Shown: piece after piece, positions 47,759 to 58,227 of the stretch
Numbering within the stretch: the first letter of the stretch is position 1
Layout of the letters: each line of letters opens with the position of its first letter
From: Pseudomonas brassicacearum
Lineage (GTDB): Bacteria; Pseudomonadota; Gammaproteobacteria; Pseudomonadales; Pseudomonadaceae
DNA length: 64,000 nucleotides
Reading direction: 5' to 3'
Assembly: GCF_000585995.1 (NCBI RefSeq)
Contig: NZ_CP007410.1
Coordinates: 248,001-312,000 of the forward strand
Position numbers and translations under genes: made by a program
Notes under the pieces: model-generated
What the model was told of the DNA's origin: nothing
Database searches by the model: none
Seen by the model: the letters and a program-made list of their open reading frames with translations, nothing else

Positions 47759-48664
47759 TCAGCCCTTGCCCTTGGTCCGGGTCATGTTCGGCCCGCCATT
47801 CTTTTCCAGGTGTTCGATGATGATCCCGGCCACGTTCTTGCTGGTGGTGGTCTCGATCCCTTCCAGGCCTGGCGAGGAGTTCACCTCCATCACCAGTGGC
47901 CCGTGATTGGAGCGCAGGATATCCACGCCGGCCACGGCCAGGCCCATGACTTTTGCAGCGCGCAGGGCGGTCATGCGTTCTTCCGGGGTGATCTTGATCA
48001 GGCTGGCGCTGCCGCCGCGATGGAGGTTGGAGCGGAACTCACCGGGCTTGGCCTGGCGTTTCATCGAGGCGATCACCTTGTCGCCGACCACGAAGCAGCG
48101 AATGTCCGCGCCACCGGCTTCCTTGATGTATTCCTGGACCATGATGTTCTGCTTCAGGCCCATGAACGCTTCGATCACCGACTCCGCTGCCGTTGCGGTT
48201 TCACACAGCACCACGCCGATGCCCTGGGTGCCTTCCAGCACTTTGATCACCAGTGGCGCGCCATTGACCATTGCGATCAGATCGGGAATGTCGTCGGGAG
48301 AGTGGGCAAAGCCGGTCACCGGCAAGCCGATCCCACGCCGCGACAGTAATTGCAGCGAGCGCAGCTTGTCCCGGGAGCGGGCAATGGCCACGGACTCGTT
48401 GAGGGGAAACACCCCCATCATTTCGAATTGACGCAACACCGCGCAGCCATAGAACGTCACCGAGGCGCCGATCCGCGGGATCACCGCGTCGAAGCCTTCC
48501 AGCGGCTTGCCACGGTAGTGGATCTGCGGCTTGTGGCTGGCAATGTTCATGTAGGCGCGCAGGGTGTCGATCACCACCATTTCATGGCCACGTTCGGTGC
48601 CGGCTTCAACCAGGCGACGAGTGGAATACAGACGCGGATTACGCGACAGCACAGCGATCTTCAT
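47759..48664 (-). CDS. rimK: Ribosomal protein S6 glutamyl ligase RimK
   Basis: RimK adds glutamate residues to the C-terminus of ribosomal protein S6. The 301-residue protein is an ATP-grasp ligase: [40 protein letters not shown] (ATP loop, about 137-156), [20 protein letters not shown] and the metal-binding [16 protein letters not shown]. In P. fluorescens SBW25 RimK remodels the proteome in rhizosphere adaptation. Its ATG overlaps the upstream rimB stop by four bases (ATGA). Confidence 0.95.
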   Translation of the reverse strand: MKIAVLSRNPRLYSTRRLVEAGTERGHEMVVIDTLRAYMNIASHKPQIHYRGKPLEGFDAVIPRIGASVTFYGCAVLRQFEMMGVFPLNESVAIARSRDKLRSLQLLSRRGIGLPVTGFAHSPDDIPDLIAMVNGAPLVIKVLEGTQGIGVVLCETATAAESVIEAFMGLKQNIMVQEYIKEAGGADIRCFVVGDKVIASMKRQAKPGEFRSNLHRGGSASLIKITPEERMTALRAAKVMGLAVAGVDILRSNHGPLVMEVNSSPGLEGIETTTSKNVAGIIIEHLEKNGGPNMTRTKGKG

Positions 48665-49143
48665 GCAACACCTGTGGCAGAGGTAGTGGACACCGGGAAC
48701 ACCGGTTTGTCTTGAACGTATTTGATACCCGGATTGACCACCAACTGGCCGTCGATCAGGGCTTTGGAACCCAGCAAGAGGCGATATCGCATGGATTTGC
48801 GGCAGGCCAGCGTGAACTCGACCCGCCAGATCCGATCACCCAGTGCCAGCGTGGTGCTGATCACGTAGCGGACCTGAGCGTGGCCGTTGGAGCTTTTTAT
48901 CGTCTTGCGCGCCACCAGCGGGGCTTCGCAGCGGCGATGACGCAACTGCACCACCGTGCCCAGGTGCGCGGTGAAACGCACCCATTTTTCACCGTCGCGC
49001 TCGAATGGCTCGATGTCGGTGGCGTGCAGGCTGGAGGTACTGGCACCGGTGTCGATTTTTGCCCGTAGGCCCGCGACTCCCAGATCCGGGAGCGCCACCC
49101 ACTCGCGCAGACCGACAACGGTCAAATGGTCAAAAGTTTTCAA
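48661..49143 (-). CDS. rimB: RimK-associated aspartic-type protease RimB
   Basis: A 160-residue protein of the RimB/putative ATP-dependent zinc protease family (PF05618), with the aspartic-protease-like motif [20 protein letters not shown] (about 29-48). In P. fluorescens RimB works with RimK in S6 modification. No ATG is available; TTG at 49143 is chosen because AGG lies upstream and it gives a clean start [13 protein letters not shown] second TTG at 49152 would add three residues. It overlaps rimK and is the first gene of the pair; no gene for the cyclic-di-GMP partner RimA adjoins. Confidence 0.85.
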   Translation of the reverse strand: MKTFDHLTVVGLREWVALPDLGVAGLRAKIDTGASTSSLHATDIEPFERDGEKWVRFTAHLGTVVQLRHRRCEAPLVARKTIKSSNGHAQVRYVISTTLALGDRIWRVEFTLACRKSMRYRLLLGSKALIDGQLVVNPGIKYVQDKPVFPVSTTSATGVA

Positions 49144-49375
49144 TAAAAACAACCTGCGATCAGTACATCGGATCGTTGAGTCCGCGAATCGCGGTATTCA
49201 CGCAGAATAATCACAAAATGGCGACAGTTATCTACACGCCTGTGTCCGCCCGTTACCAATATCGCCCCATGCCCGTGAAAGTGTTCCGGCAGGCATTCTA
49301 TCTGTCGGGCCGAATTCGTGTTCCCGACAAAAACGGTAGTACAGTTCTGACCATTGGCAGGAAAGAGGAATTGCA

Positions 49376-49780
49376 GTGGCACAAAAACAGGAAGAAGACG
49401 ACAAGGTTCGTCTCGATAAATGGTTGTGGGCGGCGCGTTTCTATAAGACGCGTGCCTTGGCCAAGGCCGCCATCGAAAGCGGCAAGGTCCATCACCGGGG
49501 CGAGCGCTGCAAGCCGGGCAAGGAACCTCGTATCGGCGACGAATTTGTCATCCGCGCCGGGTTCGATGAAAAAACCGTGGTGGTAGAAGCGCTGTCGATC
49601 GTGCGTCGCGGCGCCCCTGAAGCACAGGCCCTGTATCGCGAAACCGAAGCCAGTATCGCCAAGCGCGAAGCCGCCGCCGCGCAGCGCAAGGCTGGCGCCC
49701 TGGGTGTCAGCACCGATGGCAAGCCAAGCAAGAAGCAGCGCCGGGATCTGTTCAGGTTTCATGGCAGCAATAGCGAATAA
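49376..49780 (+). CDS. hslR: Ribosome-associated heat shock protein Hsp15
   Basis: Hsp15 binds free 50S subunits that carry a nascent peptidyl-tRNA and helps recycle them. The 134-residue protein has an S4 RNA-binding domain (VRLDKWLWAARFYKTRALAK, AAIESGKVHHRGERCKPG, about 11-55) and a basic C-terminal tail (KPSKKQRRDLFRFHG). GTG 49376 is the start, with GAGGA eight bases upstream. It stands upstream of hslO, with a REPIN between them. Confidence 0.94.
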   Translation: MAQKQEEDDKVRLDKWLWAARFYKTRALAKAAIESGKVHHRGERCKPGKEPRIGDEFVIRAGFDEKTVVVEALSIVRRGAPEAQALYRETEASIAKREAAAAQRKAGALGVSTDGKPSKKQRRDLFRFHGSNSE

Positions 49781-49798
49781 AAAGGCTGGCGCAAGGCC

Positions 49799-49892
49799 CG
49801 TGGCGAGGGAGCTTGCTCCCGCTGGGCGGCGTAGCGGCCCCAGAATCTGACGGTCGCTGCGCAACCGAGCGGGAGCAAGCTCCCTCGCCACA
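49799..49892. repeat. REPIN, class 1
   Basis: Arms GTGGCGAGGGAGCTTGCTCC and GGGAGCAAGCTCCCTCGCCA with inner GGCGGCGTAGCGGCC and GGTCGCTGCGCAACC-type hairpins. It lies between hslR and hslO. Confidence 0.92.
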
Positions 49893-50016
49893 ATGACCAT
49901 TCAGATCGAGTCATCGGTCTCTTCCGGTCAGACAAACCCTCGCCTTGCTTGGAACCCACCGGCAATGCCCATAAAATGCCCACGATCAATTGTCATCACT
50001 TCAGATACCAGATCCT

Positions 50017-50919
50017 ATGACTGATTTACCGGATACCGACTACACCCAGCGTTTCATCTTCGATGACAGTGACACTCGTGGCGAACTGGTGGCGTTGGAG
50101 CGTAGCTATGCCGAAGTCCTCGCCAAGCACCCCTATCCAGAGCCGGTCGCGCAGATGCTCGGCGAATTGATGGCAGCTGCTGCGCTGCTGGTCGGCACCT
50201 TGAAGTTCGATGGCTTGCTGATTCTCCAGGCCCGTTCCGAAGGCCCGGTGCCGTTGCTGATGATCGAGTGCTCCAGTGAGCGCGAGATCCGTGGCCTGGC
50301 CCGTTATGACGCCGAGCAGATCGCACCCGACGCGACGCTGGCCGACATGATGCCCAATGGCGTGCTGGCCCTGACGGTCGATCCGACCCAAGGTCAGCGC
50401 TACCAGGGAATTGTCGACCTCGACGGCGCGACCCTGGCCGATTGCTTCACCAACTACTTCGTCATGTCCCAGCAGACCAACACCCGTTTCTGGCTCTATG
50501 CCGACGGGCGGCGCGCCCGTGGTCTGCTGCTGCAACAATTGCCCGCCGACCGGCTCCGTGACCCGGAAGAACGTGACGCCAGCTGGCAGCACGTCACCGC
50601 TCTGGCCGGCACCTTGAGCGCCGACGAGCTGTTGAGCCTGGACAATGAAACCGTGCTGCATCGCCTCTACCACGAGGAGGCCGTGCGCCTGTTCGATGGC
50701 CAGCCGTTGCGCTTCCAATGCAGCTGCTCCCGTGAACGTTCCGGCAATGCGCTTGTCAGTCTGGGTCTGGAAGATGCGCAGCAACTGGTGATCGAGCATG
50801 GCGGTGCCATCGAGGTCGATTGCCAGTTTTGCAATGAGCGCTACCTGTTCGACGCGGCAGACATTGCACAATTGTTCGCCGGTGCGGGTGTCGACACACC
50901 GTCAGATACTCGTCACTAA
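50017..50919 (+). CDS. hslO: Redox-regulated chaperone Hsp33
   Basis: Hsp33 is a cytoplasmic holdase activated by oxidation of its zinc cysteines. The 300-residue protein has the N-terminal core ([40 protein letters not shown]) and the C-terminal redox switch with CSC (about 242-244) and CQFC (about 274-277), the CxC...CxxC zinc site. ATG 50017 is preferred; the frame opened at 49990 adds nine unconserved residues. It is followed by pckA after 178 bp. Confidence 0.95.
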   Translation: MTDLPDTDYTQRFIFDDSDTRGELVALERSYAEVLAKHPYPEPVAQMLGELMAAAALLVGTLKFDGLLILQARSEGPVPLLMIECSSEREIRGLARYDAEQIAPDATLADMMPNGVLALTVDPTQGQRYQGIVDLDGATLADCFTNYFVMSQQTNTRFWLYADGRRARGLLLQQLPADRLRDPEERDASWQHVTALAGTLSADELLSLDNETVLHRLYHEEAVRLFDGQPLRFQCSCSRERSGNALVSLGLEDAQQLVIEHGGAIEVDCQFCNERYLFDAADIAQLFAGAGVDTPSDTRH

Positions 50920-51030
50920 AACGGTTCAGCGCAGGTAAATCTCCTGGCAAACGCCGGATTTACGCCGTACTGACGGGAGGGCCCTACTATTTTTGGGCTT
51001 TTCTGGCATAATCCGGCCCACTTTTTTCGG

Positions 51031-52642
<1,612 letters not shown>

Positions 52643-52659
52643 GGCTCGGTTAGCGAATG

Positions 52660-52689
52660 AAAAAACCGCCCTTTGTGGGCGGTTTTTTT
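52660..52689. terminator. pckA intrinsic terminator
   Basis: AACCGCCC and GGGCGGTT pair around a short TTTGT loop, with an A run before and seven T after. It ends pckA and, read in reverse, could end the remnant gene on the other strand. Confidence 0.93.
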
Positions 52690-52701
52690 ATGGGCGGCTA
52701 A

Positions 52702-52962
52702 TCAACGCAACCGCTGCCGCACCACCTCCAGCAACTCGCTGCCATCCTGGGTCAGCAGATAAAGCGCATGAACGATGTTGGGAATGTCTTTCACATCGGC
52801 GTGTTTGAAGCATAGGCAGTGAAGGGGTTCGAGCAGGTCGCTGGACGCGCGGATTCGTTGGGCGGCGGCGTCGCAGAGGTCGTGGAGGTTGGCCTCGGTG
52901 TCGATGGCCAGAATCGGTGTGCTGTTGAGTCGCTGGTATCGATCGATGGGCGGATTGTCTTC
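52702..52962 (-). pseudogene. Small gene remnant lacking a start (DUF3077-like)
   Basis: The minus-strand frame ending at 52702 encodes 86 residues including ILAIDTEANLHDLCDAAAQR, ASSDLLEPLHCLCFKHADVK and VHALYLLTQDGSELLEVVRQ. This amphipathic helical pattern resembles the short DUF3077-type proteins common in Pseudomonas. The frame is closed upstream by TAG (52965-52963) and has no ATG, GTG or TTG before the conserved part. A GTAGGAAGAC sequence there looks like an old ribosome site. The gene is probably inactivated at its 5' end or carries an indel. Confidence 0.55.
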
Positions 52963-53089
52963 CTACAAACTGGCTGTAGGGCAGGCTTAGGATGCGGCAG
53001 GTCATTTCCGACGGGCTAGTCATCTCCCGTTACGAGAGTTCATGAAAAACAAGCGGTGAAGCGAGTTCCACGACGAAGGCATAAGTACT

Positions 53090-54136
53090 TTAATCTGTCA
53101 TGGCGTCAGGGGCTCGTCGGGAGGCCGCTTCCAAATCCATCAACCCCCGGCCATAGGCCTCACTGTTGGCATAGATGCCCGTGCGGTTGGCTGTCGCCAG
53201 CAAATGTTCGCGCACTTGCTGCGGGCTGAGTTGTGGGTAAAGGCTCTGTAGCGCAGCCAGTGCGCCGCTGACCAGGGCCGCAGCGGGAGACGTGCCGGCG
53301 GTTTGCACGTAACGGCCGTCCTTGCCCACTGTGAGCAAGCCGGCCTGGGCACCGGCATCGCCGCCGGGTACGGCGATGCACCAGGCGGCAGCGACGCCGC
53401 AATAATTGGATTTGCCATTGATGGCGCTGCCGTCGTTTTTGAGTGCAACCACCGCGATCCATCCTTTTTCCAGTTCAGGCAAGGCCACCGGTAACCCCGG
53501 TTCGGCCAAAGGCTCACGCTTGAGTTCGTTGCCTGTCGGGAAGACAAACACAGCACCGTCTGAGACCAGTTTTCGAGCAACGGCCAGGGAGTCGGGCATT
53601 ACTTGGTTGTAACGCGCCTCGTTGATTTCGGTGGCGGGGATGGCGTTGGCCCACGAGTTGTTGAACAGCCGGGCGCCCTTGTCGAAACCGTTTTGCCACG
53701 ATTGTGCGATCTCGCTATCGAAGGAAAATGGCTCGTTGTCGTCGCCAAAGCGAAAGGGGATCAACTGAGCGTTGAACGCGATGCCGTGCATGCCCTGGTT
53801 GTCCTTGTTGGCGGCGAGGATGCCGGCCATTTGCGTGCCGTGGCCGATGCGGTCAATTGTGCCTGGACGGTTTTCGACGTAATCGAATCCGGGATCGCTC
53901 AGTCTGCCTTCGAACTCCTTCAGGCGGGTGTCGAGCCCCGAGTCGATCAGTGCGACGACCACATCCTGTCCGGTGCCTCCACGGGAATATAACGCCGAAG
54001 CCTTTACGACGGCCAAGCCCTGCTGAGCGTGATACTCCGGTGTTTCGAACACGGCAGGTTCCACGCCGGATTGTTCAGCAATGGTCAGGCAGCCGGCCAG
54101 CAATGAGGCTGACGCTATCGCCAGGGCGCGTAGCAC
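53090..54136 (-). CDS. Subtilase-family (S8) serine protease, probable lipoprotein
   Basis: A 348-residue subtilisin-like protease. The catalytic triad is visible as Asp in VVVALIDSGLDTRLKEFEGR (near 65), His in DRIGHGTQMAGILAANKDN (near 100) and Ser in VQTAGTSPAAALVSGALAAL (near 282). The N-terminus has LALIASASLLAGC-like hydrophobic sequence ending in a lipobox Cys16, so outer-membrane or periplasmic anchoring is likely. The chain stops just after the catalytic domain, where autotransporter relatives continue into a barrel. GTG 54136 lacks a ribosome site. ATG 54158 has AAGGA at ideal distance but is in another frame, so an indel near the start is possible. Confidence 0.8.
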   Translation of the reverse strand: MLRALAIASASLLAGCLTIAEQSGVEPAVFETPEYHAQQGLAVVKASALYSRGGTGQDVVVALIDSGLDTRLKEFEGRLSDPGFDYVENRPGTIDRIGHGTQMAGILAANKDNQGMHGIAFNAQLIPFRFGDDNEPFSFDSEIAQSWQNGFDKGARLFNNSWANAIPATEINEARYNQVMPDSLAVARKLVSDGAVFVFPTGNELKREPLAEPGLPVALPELEKGWIAVVALKNDGSAINGKSNYCGVAAAWCIAVPGGDAGAQAGLLTVGKDGRYVQTAGTSPAAALVSGALAALQSLYPQLSPQQVREHLLATANRTGIYANSEAYGRGLMDLEAASRRAPDAMTD

Positions 54137-54408
54137 GCACGGAAGATGGGTGTGGCATTGTTCGGTCCTTGAATGGAGTATTGAGCGTCAGGCTTCCTGG
54201 CCTTGCTCATGAATTGACGGCACACCTTAACCCGCAAACGAAGTCGGAACGAGGCATCAAAGTGCCCGGATTTGTATCTCCTCGTGGCAAAGCAAAAGGG
54301 CGTTGAGGCTGTATCATCCGGTATCGTTTTTTACCCCGACCTTTTCTCGACGCGCTGCGCCGTCCCGCTAGGCTTTGGGTCTCGCAGCAGTCAAAGGAGC
54401 GACCGCTT

Positions 54409-56337
54409 ATGCACAGCACCCTGGAACAGGTTTTCGGTTATCCACAGTTTCGCCCCGGTCAGGAAACGGCCATCAGCGCAGTACTGGCCGGTCGGTCGGC
54501 GGCGGCCATTTTTCCCACCGGTTCCGGCAAGTCCCTGTGTTATCAATTGCCAGCCCTGCTATTGCCGCACCTCACCTTGGTGGTCTCGCCCCTGCTGGCG
54601 CTGATGCAGGACCAGTTGGCGTTCTTGCAGCGCCACGGCATCGCGTCGGCCAGTATCGACTCGGCCCAGAGCCGTGACGAAGCCAATGACGCCATGGCGC
54701 GGGCTCGCTCGGGTGAGTTGAAGATTCTGATGATTTCCGTGGAGCGGCTGAAGAACGAGCGCTTCCGCAACTTCCTGCAACAGGTGCCGATCTCGTTGCT
54801 GGTGGTGGACGAGGCTCATTGCATTTCTGAATGGGGGCATAATTTTCGCCCGGACTACCTCAAGCTTCCCGACTATCAGCGTCAGTTCGGTATTCCCCAG
54901 GTATTGCTGCTGACGGCCACCGCAACACCGAAGGTCATTGCCGACATGCAGGCGAAGTTCGCCATTGCCGCCGACGATGTGGTGACGACCGGTTTCTATC
55001 GGCCCAACCTCAATTTGCTGGTCGAGCCGGTGCGCGGTGCGGACAAGCGCGCCCGGCTGGTGCAATGGCTGGGCGAGCGTCCCGGGCAGCCGAGCATCGT
55101 CTACGTCACCTTGCAGCGAACCGCCGAGCAGATAGCTGAGCACCTGAGCCAGCACGGTATCGGGGCCGAGGCCTATCACGCCGGCTTGCCCCATGAGCAA
55201 CGCGAAGCCATCCAGCGGCGGTTCATGGGTGGGCAGTCCAATTGCATTGTCGCGACCATCGCTTTCGGCATGGGCATCGACAAGAGCGATATCCGCAACG
55301 TGGTGCATTTCGACCTGCCCAAATCCATTGAAAACTACAGTCAGGAGATCGGCCGGGCCGGACGGGACGGGCAGCCATCCGATTGCCTGGTACTGGCCAA
55401 TCGCGACAGCCTCAACGTGTTGGAGAACTTTGTGTATGGCGATACGCCCGAGCTGGAAGGCATTCGCTGCGTGCTCGAAGAGCTGAAGGCCGCTGCTTCC
55501 GATGGGCAATGGGAGTTTTTACTGAGCCCCCTGGCGGACCAGAGCAACATCCGGCAACTGCCGCTCAAGACGTTGCTGGTCCAGCTGGAGCTGCGTCGGC
55601 TGATCGCGCCGCGTTATGCCTATTTCGCGGAGTATCGCTTCAAGTTCTTGACCGAGCCACAAGCGCTGCTTGAGCACTTCGAAGGTGAGCGAAGGGACTT
55701 CGTCTCGGCCATCATCCAGACCTCCAGCCGTGCCCGGAGCTGGGCCACGGTGAATTTCGACGGGATGTACCAGCAATATCACGCTGAACGGAATCGCGTG
55801 GTCAAGGCGCTGGATTATTTCCAGGAAAAAGGCTGGATCGAGCTGGAAAGCAAACAGATGACCGAGGTGTACAGCGTGCTGGAAGCCGGCCTTGATGCGC
55901 AGGTCTTGAGTGCCGAGCTACACGCCTACTTCACTCGGCACGAACGCGGTGAAATCGCGCGGATCCATGCCATGCTCGAGCTGTTTGCCACTGACCGTTG
56001 CCTCGGCTATCGATTGGCGCAGTATTTCGGCGATGACAACGCGCCGCAGCAGTGCGGTCATTGCTCGGTGTGTCACGGAAAAGTCGCTCAACTGCCGGAG
56101 CCACCTTCGTTGCCGGCACTTGTGGATAAAAGCTTCGAGACACTGTGTGGTGATTTTATCCACAGGCATGAGGAGCACACTGGTAACCCACCTTCTGCCG
56201 AGCGGTTGACCCGGTTTCTGTGCGGGATCAGCGTGCCGTTGTTCACCCGGTTGAAGGCGCGAAAGATCCGTGGATATGCCGCACTGGAGGAGTATCCGTA
56301 CGCTGAGGTTCGCCATTGGGCTCAGGCGCAGCTGTGA
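54409..56337 (+). CDS. RecQ-family ATP-dependent DNA helicase with altered domain order
   Basis: A 642-residue superfamily 2 helicase. RecQ motif 0 is FGYPQFRPGQETAISAVL, motif I FPTGSGKSLCYQLPAL, motif II VVDEAHCISEWGHNFRPDYL and motif VI SQEIGRAGRDGQPSDCLVLA. After the helicase core (about 1-340) comes a winged-helix-like region (about 370-510) and only then a zinc cluster Cys-x17-CxxCxxC (near 531-555; CGHCSVCHGK), followed by an HRDC-like tail. In E. coli RecQ the zinc site comes before the winged helix. It is therefore a RecQ relative, not clearly recQ itself. AAAGGAG precedes ATG 54409. Confidence 0.88.
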   Translation: MHSTLEQVFGYPQFRPGQETAISAVLAGRSAAAIFPTGSGKSLCYQLPALLLPHLTLVVSPLLALMQDQLAFLQRHGIASASIDSAQSRDEANDAMARARSGELKILMISVERLKNERFRNFLQQVPISLLVVDEAHCISEWGHNFRPDYLKLPDYQRQFGIPQVLLLTATATPKVIADMQAKFAIAADDVVTTGFYRPNLNLLVEPVRGADKRARLVQWLGERPGQPSIVYVTLQRTAEQIAEHLSQHGIGAEAYHAGLPHEQREAIQRRFMGGQSNCIVATIAFGMGIDKSDIRNVVHFDLPKSIENYSQEIGRAGRDGQPSDCLVLANRDSLNVLENFVYGDTPELEGIRCVLEELKAAASDGQWEFLLSPLADQSNIRQLPLKTLLVQLELRRLIAPRYAYFAEYRFKFLTEPQALLEHFEGERRDFVSAIIQTSSRARSWATVNFDGMYQQYHAERNRVVKALDYFQEKGWIELESKQMTEVYSVLEAGLDAQVLSAELHAYFTRHERGEIARIHAMLELFATDRCLGYRLAQYFGDDNAPQQCGHCSVCHGKVAQLPEPPSLPALVDKSFETLCGDFIHRHEEHTGNPPSAERLTRFLCGISVPLFTRLKARKIRGYAALEEYPYAEVRHWAQAQL

Positions 56338-56444
56338 GCTGCATCCATCTGATGAATGCCCTTCATCACACGAATAAATTTCAAAAATATTCGAGGGCTG
56401 ACTAAGGTGAAGGCTGTCTTTGGATCGCCAATAAGAGAGCAAAC

Positions 56445-57671
56445 ATGAGCCAGACACCCTTCGATATCCAGCGCGCCGCCGTGGTCGGTGCAGGCACCAT
56501 GGGGCGAGGCATTGTGATGTGCCTGGCCAATGCCGGCGTGACGGTGCTGTGGGTCGACAACAACCCGCAGATGCTCGAGCAGGCGCTGGCTGCCGTGGCC
56601 GAAACCTATGGCCATAACGTGCGCCAGGGCCGTATCGACCAAAGCGAAGCCGATGCACGGATCGCACGGGTGACGCGCGCAGATGATTACGCGGCGATCC
56701 GCAATGTCGATCTGGTGATCGAAGCGGTTTACGAAAACCTCGAACTCAAGCAGAAGATTTTTCGGGAGTTGGACGGTCTGCTCAAGCCCGAGGCGATCCT
56801 GGCGAGCAACACCTCGGCGCTGGACATCGATGCAATCGCCGCGGCTACTCGCCGGCCTACCCAGGTGCTGGGCCTGCATTTCTTCAGCCCGGCGCACATC
56901 ATGAAGCTGCTGGAAATCGTTCGTGGTGCGCAAACATCCAAGGCGGTGCTGGACGCAGCCCTCGCACTGGGTAAGCGCATGGGCAAGGTCAGCGTGGTAT
57001 CGGGCAATTGCCATGGTTTCATCGGCAACCGGATGCTTCACCCTTATGTGTTGGAGGCTCGCAAGATGTTGCTGGAGGGGGCGTTCCCCCATCAGGTCGA
57101 TGCGGCGTTGCAAGGCTTCGGCTTCGCCATGGGACCGTTCCGCATGTACGACGTCGTCGGGATCGACCTGGAGTGGCGCGCCCGAGAGCTGGCGGGAAAA
57201 GGCCAGGATGCGCCTGAGGTGCAGGTGGATAACCGGCTGTGCGAACTGGGGCGGTTCGGCCAGAAAAGTGGCAACGGGTACTATCACTACGAACCCGGCA
57301 GTCGACAGGCTGAACATGATGTGGAAGTCGACGCGCTGGTGCAGCGGGTCAGCGAAGCGCTGGGCTTCCAGCGTCGCGAGATTGGACCTGAGGAAATCCT
57401 CGAGCGTTGTTTGCTGGCGCTGGTCAACGAAGGCGCGAAGATCCTGCAGGAAGGCATTGCCGAGTCGGCCCACGATATCGACCTGGTCTATCTCAACGGC
57501 TACGGTTTTCCCGCCGACAAGGGTGGCCCGATGGCCTGGGCCGATGGACAGGGACTCGAGGATATCCATGCCCGCCTGCTGGAGCTCGAAACGAAGCAGG
57601 GGGACCAATGGAAGCCCGCGCGTCTGATCGGCGAGCTGGCCGCGCAGGGCAAGGGCTTCGCGCATCGGTAG
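56445..57671 (+). CDS. 3-hydroxyacyl-CoA dehydrogenase
   Basis: A 408-residue NAD-dependent 3-hydroxyacyl-CoA dehydrogenase. The NAD motif is AAVVGAGTMGRGIVMCLANA (about 11-30). Catalytic residues are seen in VLGLHFFSPAHIMKLLEIVR (His near 145, Glu near 157), and a C-terminal 3HCDH domain follows (GNCHGFIGNRMLHPYVLEAR; RFGQKSGNGYYHYE). A second partial C-terminal repeat (about 310-400; EEILERCLLALVNEGAKILQ) makes it longer than the 280-residue Hbd enzymes. It oxidises 3-hydroxyacyl-CoA in fatty-acid or related degradation. A thioesterase gene follows after 51 bp. Confidence 0.92.
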   Translation: MSQTPFDIQRAAVVGAGTMGRGIVMCLANAGVTVLWVDNNPQMLEQALAAVAETYGHNVRQGRIDQSEADARIARVTRADDYAAIRNVDLVIEAVYENLELKQKIFRELDGLLKPEAILASNTSALDIDAIAAATRRPTQVLGLHFFSPAHIMKLLEIVRGAQTSKAVLDAALALGKRMGKVSVVSGNCHGFIGNRMLHPYVLEARKMLLEGAFPHQVDAALQGFGFAMGPFRMYDVVGIDLEWRARELAGKGQDAPEVQVDNRLCELGRFGQKSGNGYYHYEPGSRQAEHDVEVDALVQRVSEALGFQRREIGPEEILERCLLALVNEGAKILQEGIAESAHDIDLVYLNGYGFPADKGGPMAWADGQGLEDIHARLLELETKQGDQWKPARLIGELAAQGKGFAHR

Positions 57672-57722
57672 ACCCAGTCCTGCGCCACGTACGAACCAAT
57701 GATCAACCGTAAAGGACAGCTA

Positions 57723-58142
57723 ATGCCCCAACGTAGTGAATACCCGCACCTGCAAGCCATCACCACGCGCTGGCATGACAACGATGTGTACGGTCACGTC
57801 AACAACGTCACCTACTACAGCTTTTTCGATACGGCGGTGAACACCTATCTGATCGAGGTCGGTGGCCTGGATATCCATGATGGAGAGGTGGTGGGGTTCG
57901 TAGTGAGTTCGGCCTGCGACTACTTTGCGTCAATCGCTTTTCCTGACCGGATTGAAATCGGGCTGCGGGTTGGAAAGCTGGGCAGCAGCTCGGTGCAATA
58001 TGAACTGGCGGTGTTCAAGGCGGACGAGGAGGAGGCCTGCGCGGCCGGGCGCTTTGTGCACGTGTTCGTGGACCGGGCGTCGAATCGGCCTGTAGCGATA
58101 CCCGATCGGCTGCGCGGGGCTTTGGAGCGGTTGGTGGTCTGA
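57723..58142 (+). CDS. Acyl-CoA thioesterase, 4-hydroxybenzoyl-CoA/YbgC type
   Basis: A 139-residue hotdog thioesterase. The catalytic segment ITTRWHDNDVYGHVNNVTYY (about 14-33) has the Asp and the HVNN of the 4HBT/YbgC family. The strand FVVSSACDYFASIAFPDRIE follows. ATG 57723 is preferred because AGGA lies seven bases upstream; 57699 would add eight residues. It lies 51 bp after the hydroxyacyl-CoA dehydrogenase gene, so both may act on acyl-CoA intermediates of one pathway. Confidence 0.88.
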   Translation: MPQRSEYPHLQAITTRWHDNDVYGHVNNVTYYSFFDTAVNTYLIEVGGLDIHDGEVVGFVVSSACDYFASIAFPDRIEIGLRVGKLGSSSVQYELAVFKADEEEACAAGRFVHVFVDRASNRPVAIPDRLRGALERLVV

Positions 58143-58146
58143 AACG

Positions 58147-58204
58147 AAAAATCGCAGCCTGCGGTCAGGCTCTGGGAAGAGCTGCCGCAGGCTGCGATCT
58201 TTTA
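58147..58204. terminator. Bidirectional terminator/repeat with a 14-bp stem
   Basis: ATCGCAGCCTGCGG (58151-58164) and CCGCAGGCTGCGAT (58185-58198) form a perfect stem with flanking A and T runs. It lies between two convergent genes and should end both. The sequence is of a kind that recurs in Pseudomonas genomes, so it may also be a repeat. Confidence 0.85.
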
Positions 58205-58227
58205 TCGCTGATGCTTAAAACCAGCGA

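Noticed and set aside
54207..54419. Small open frames between the subtilase and recQ-like genes
   Set aside because: No ribosome site, no hydrophobic or motif pattern, and the plus-strand piece ending at 54306 has no clear start.
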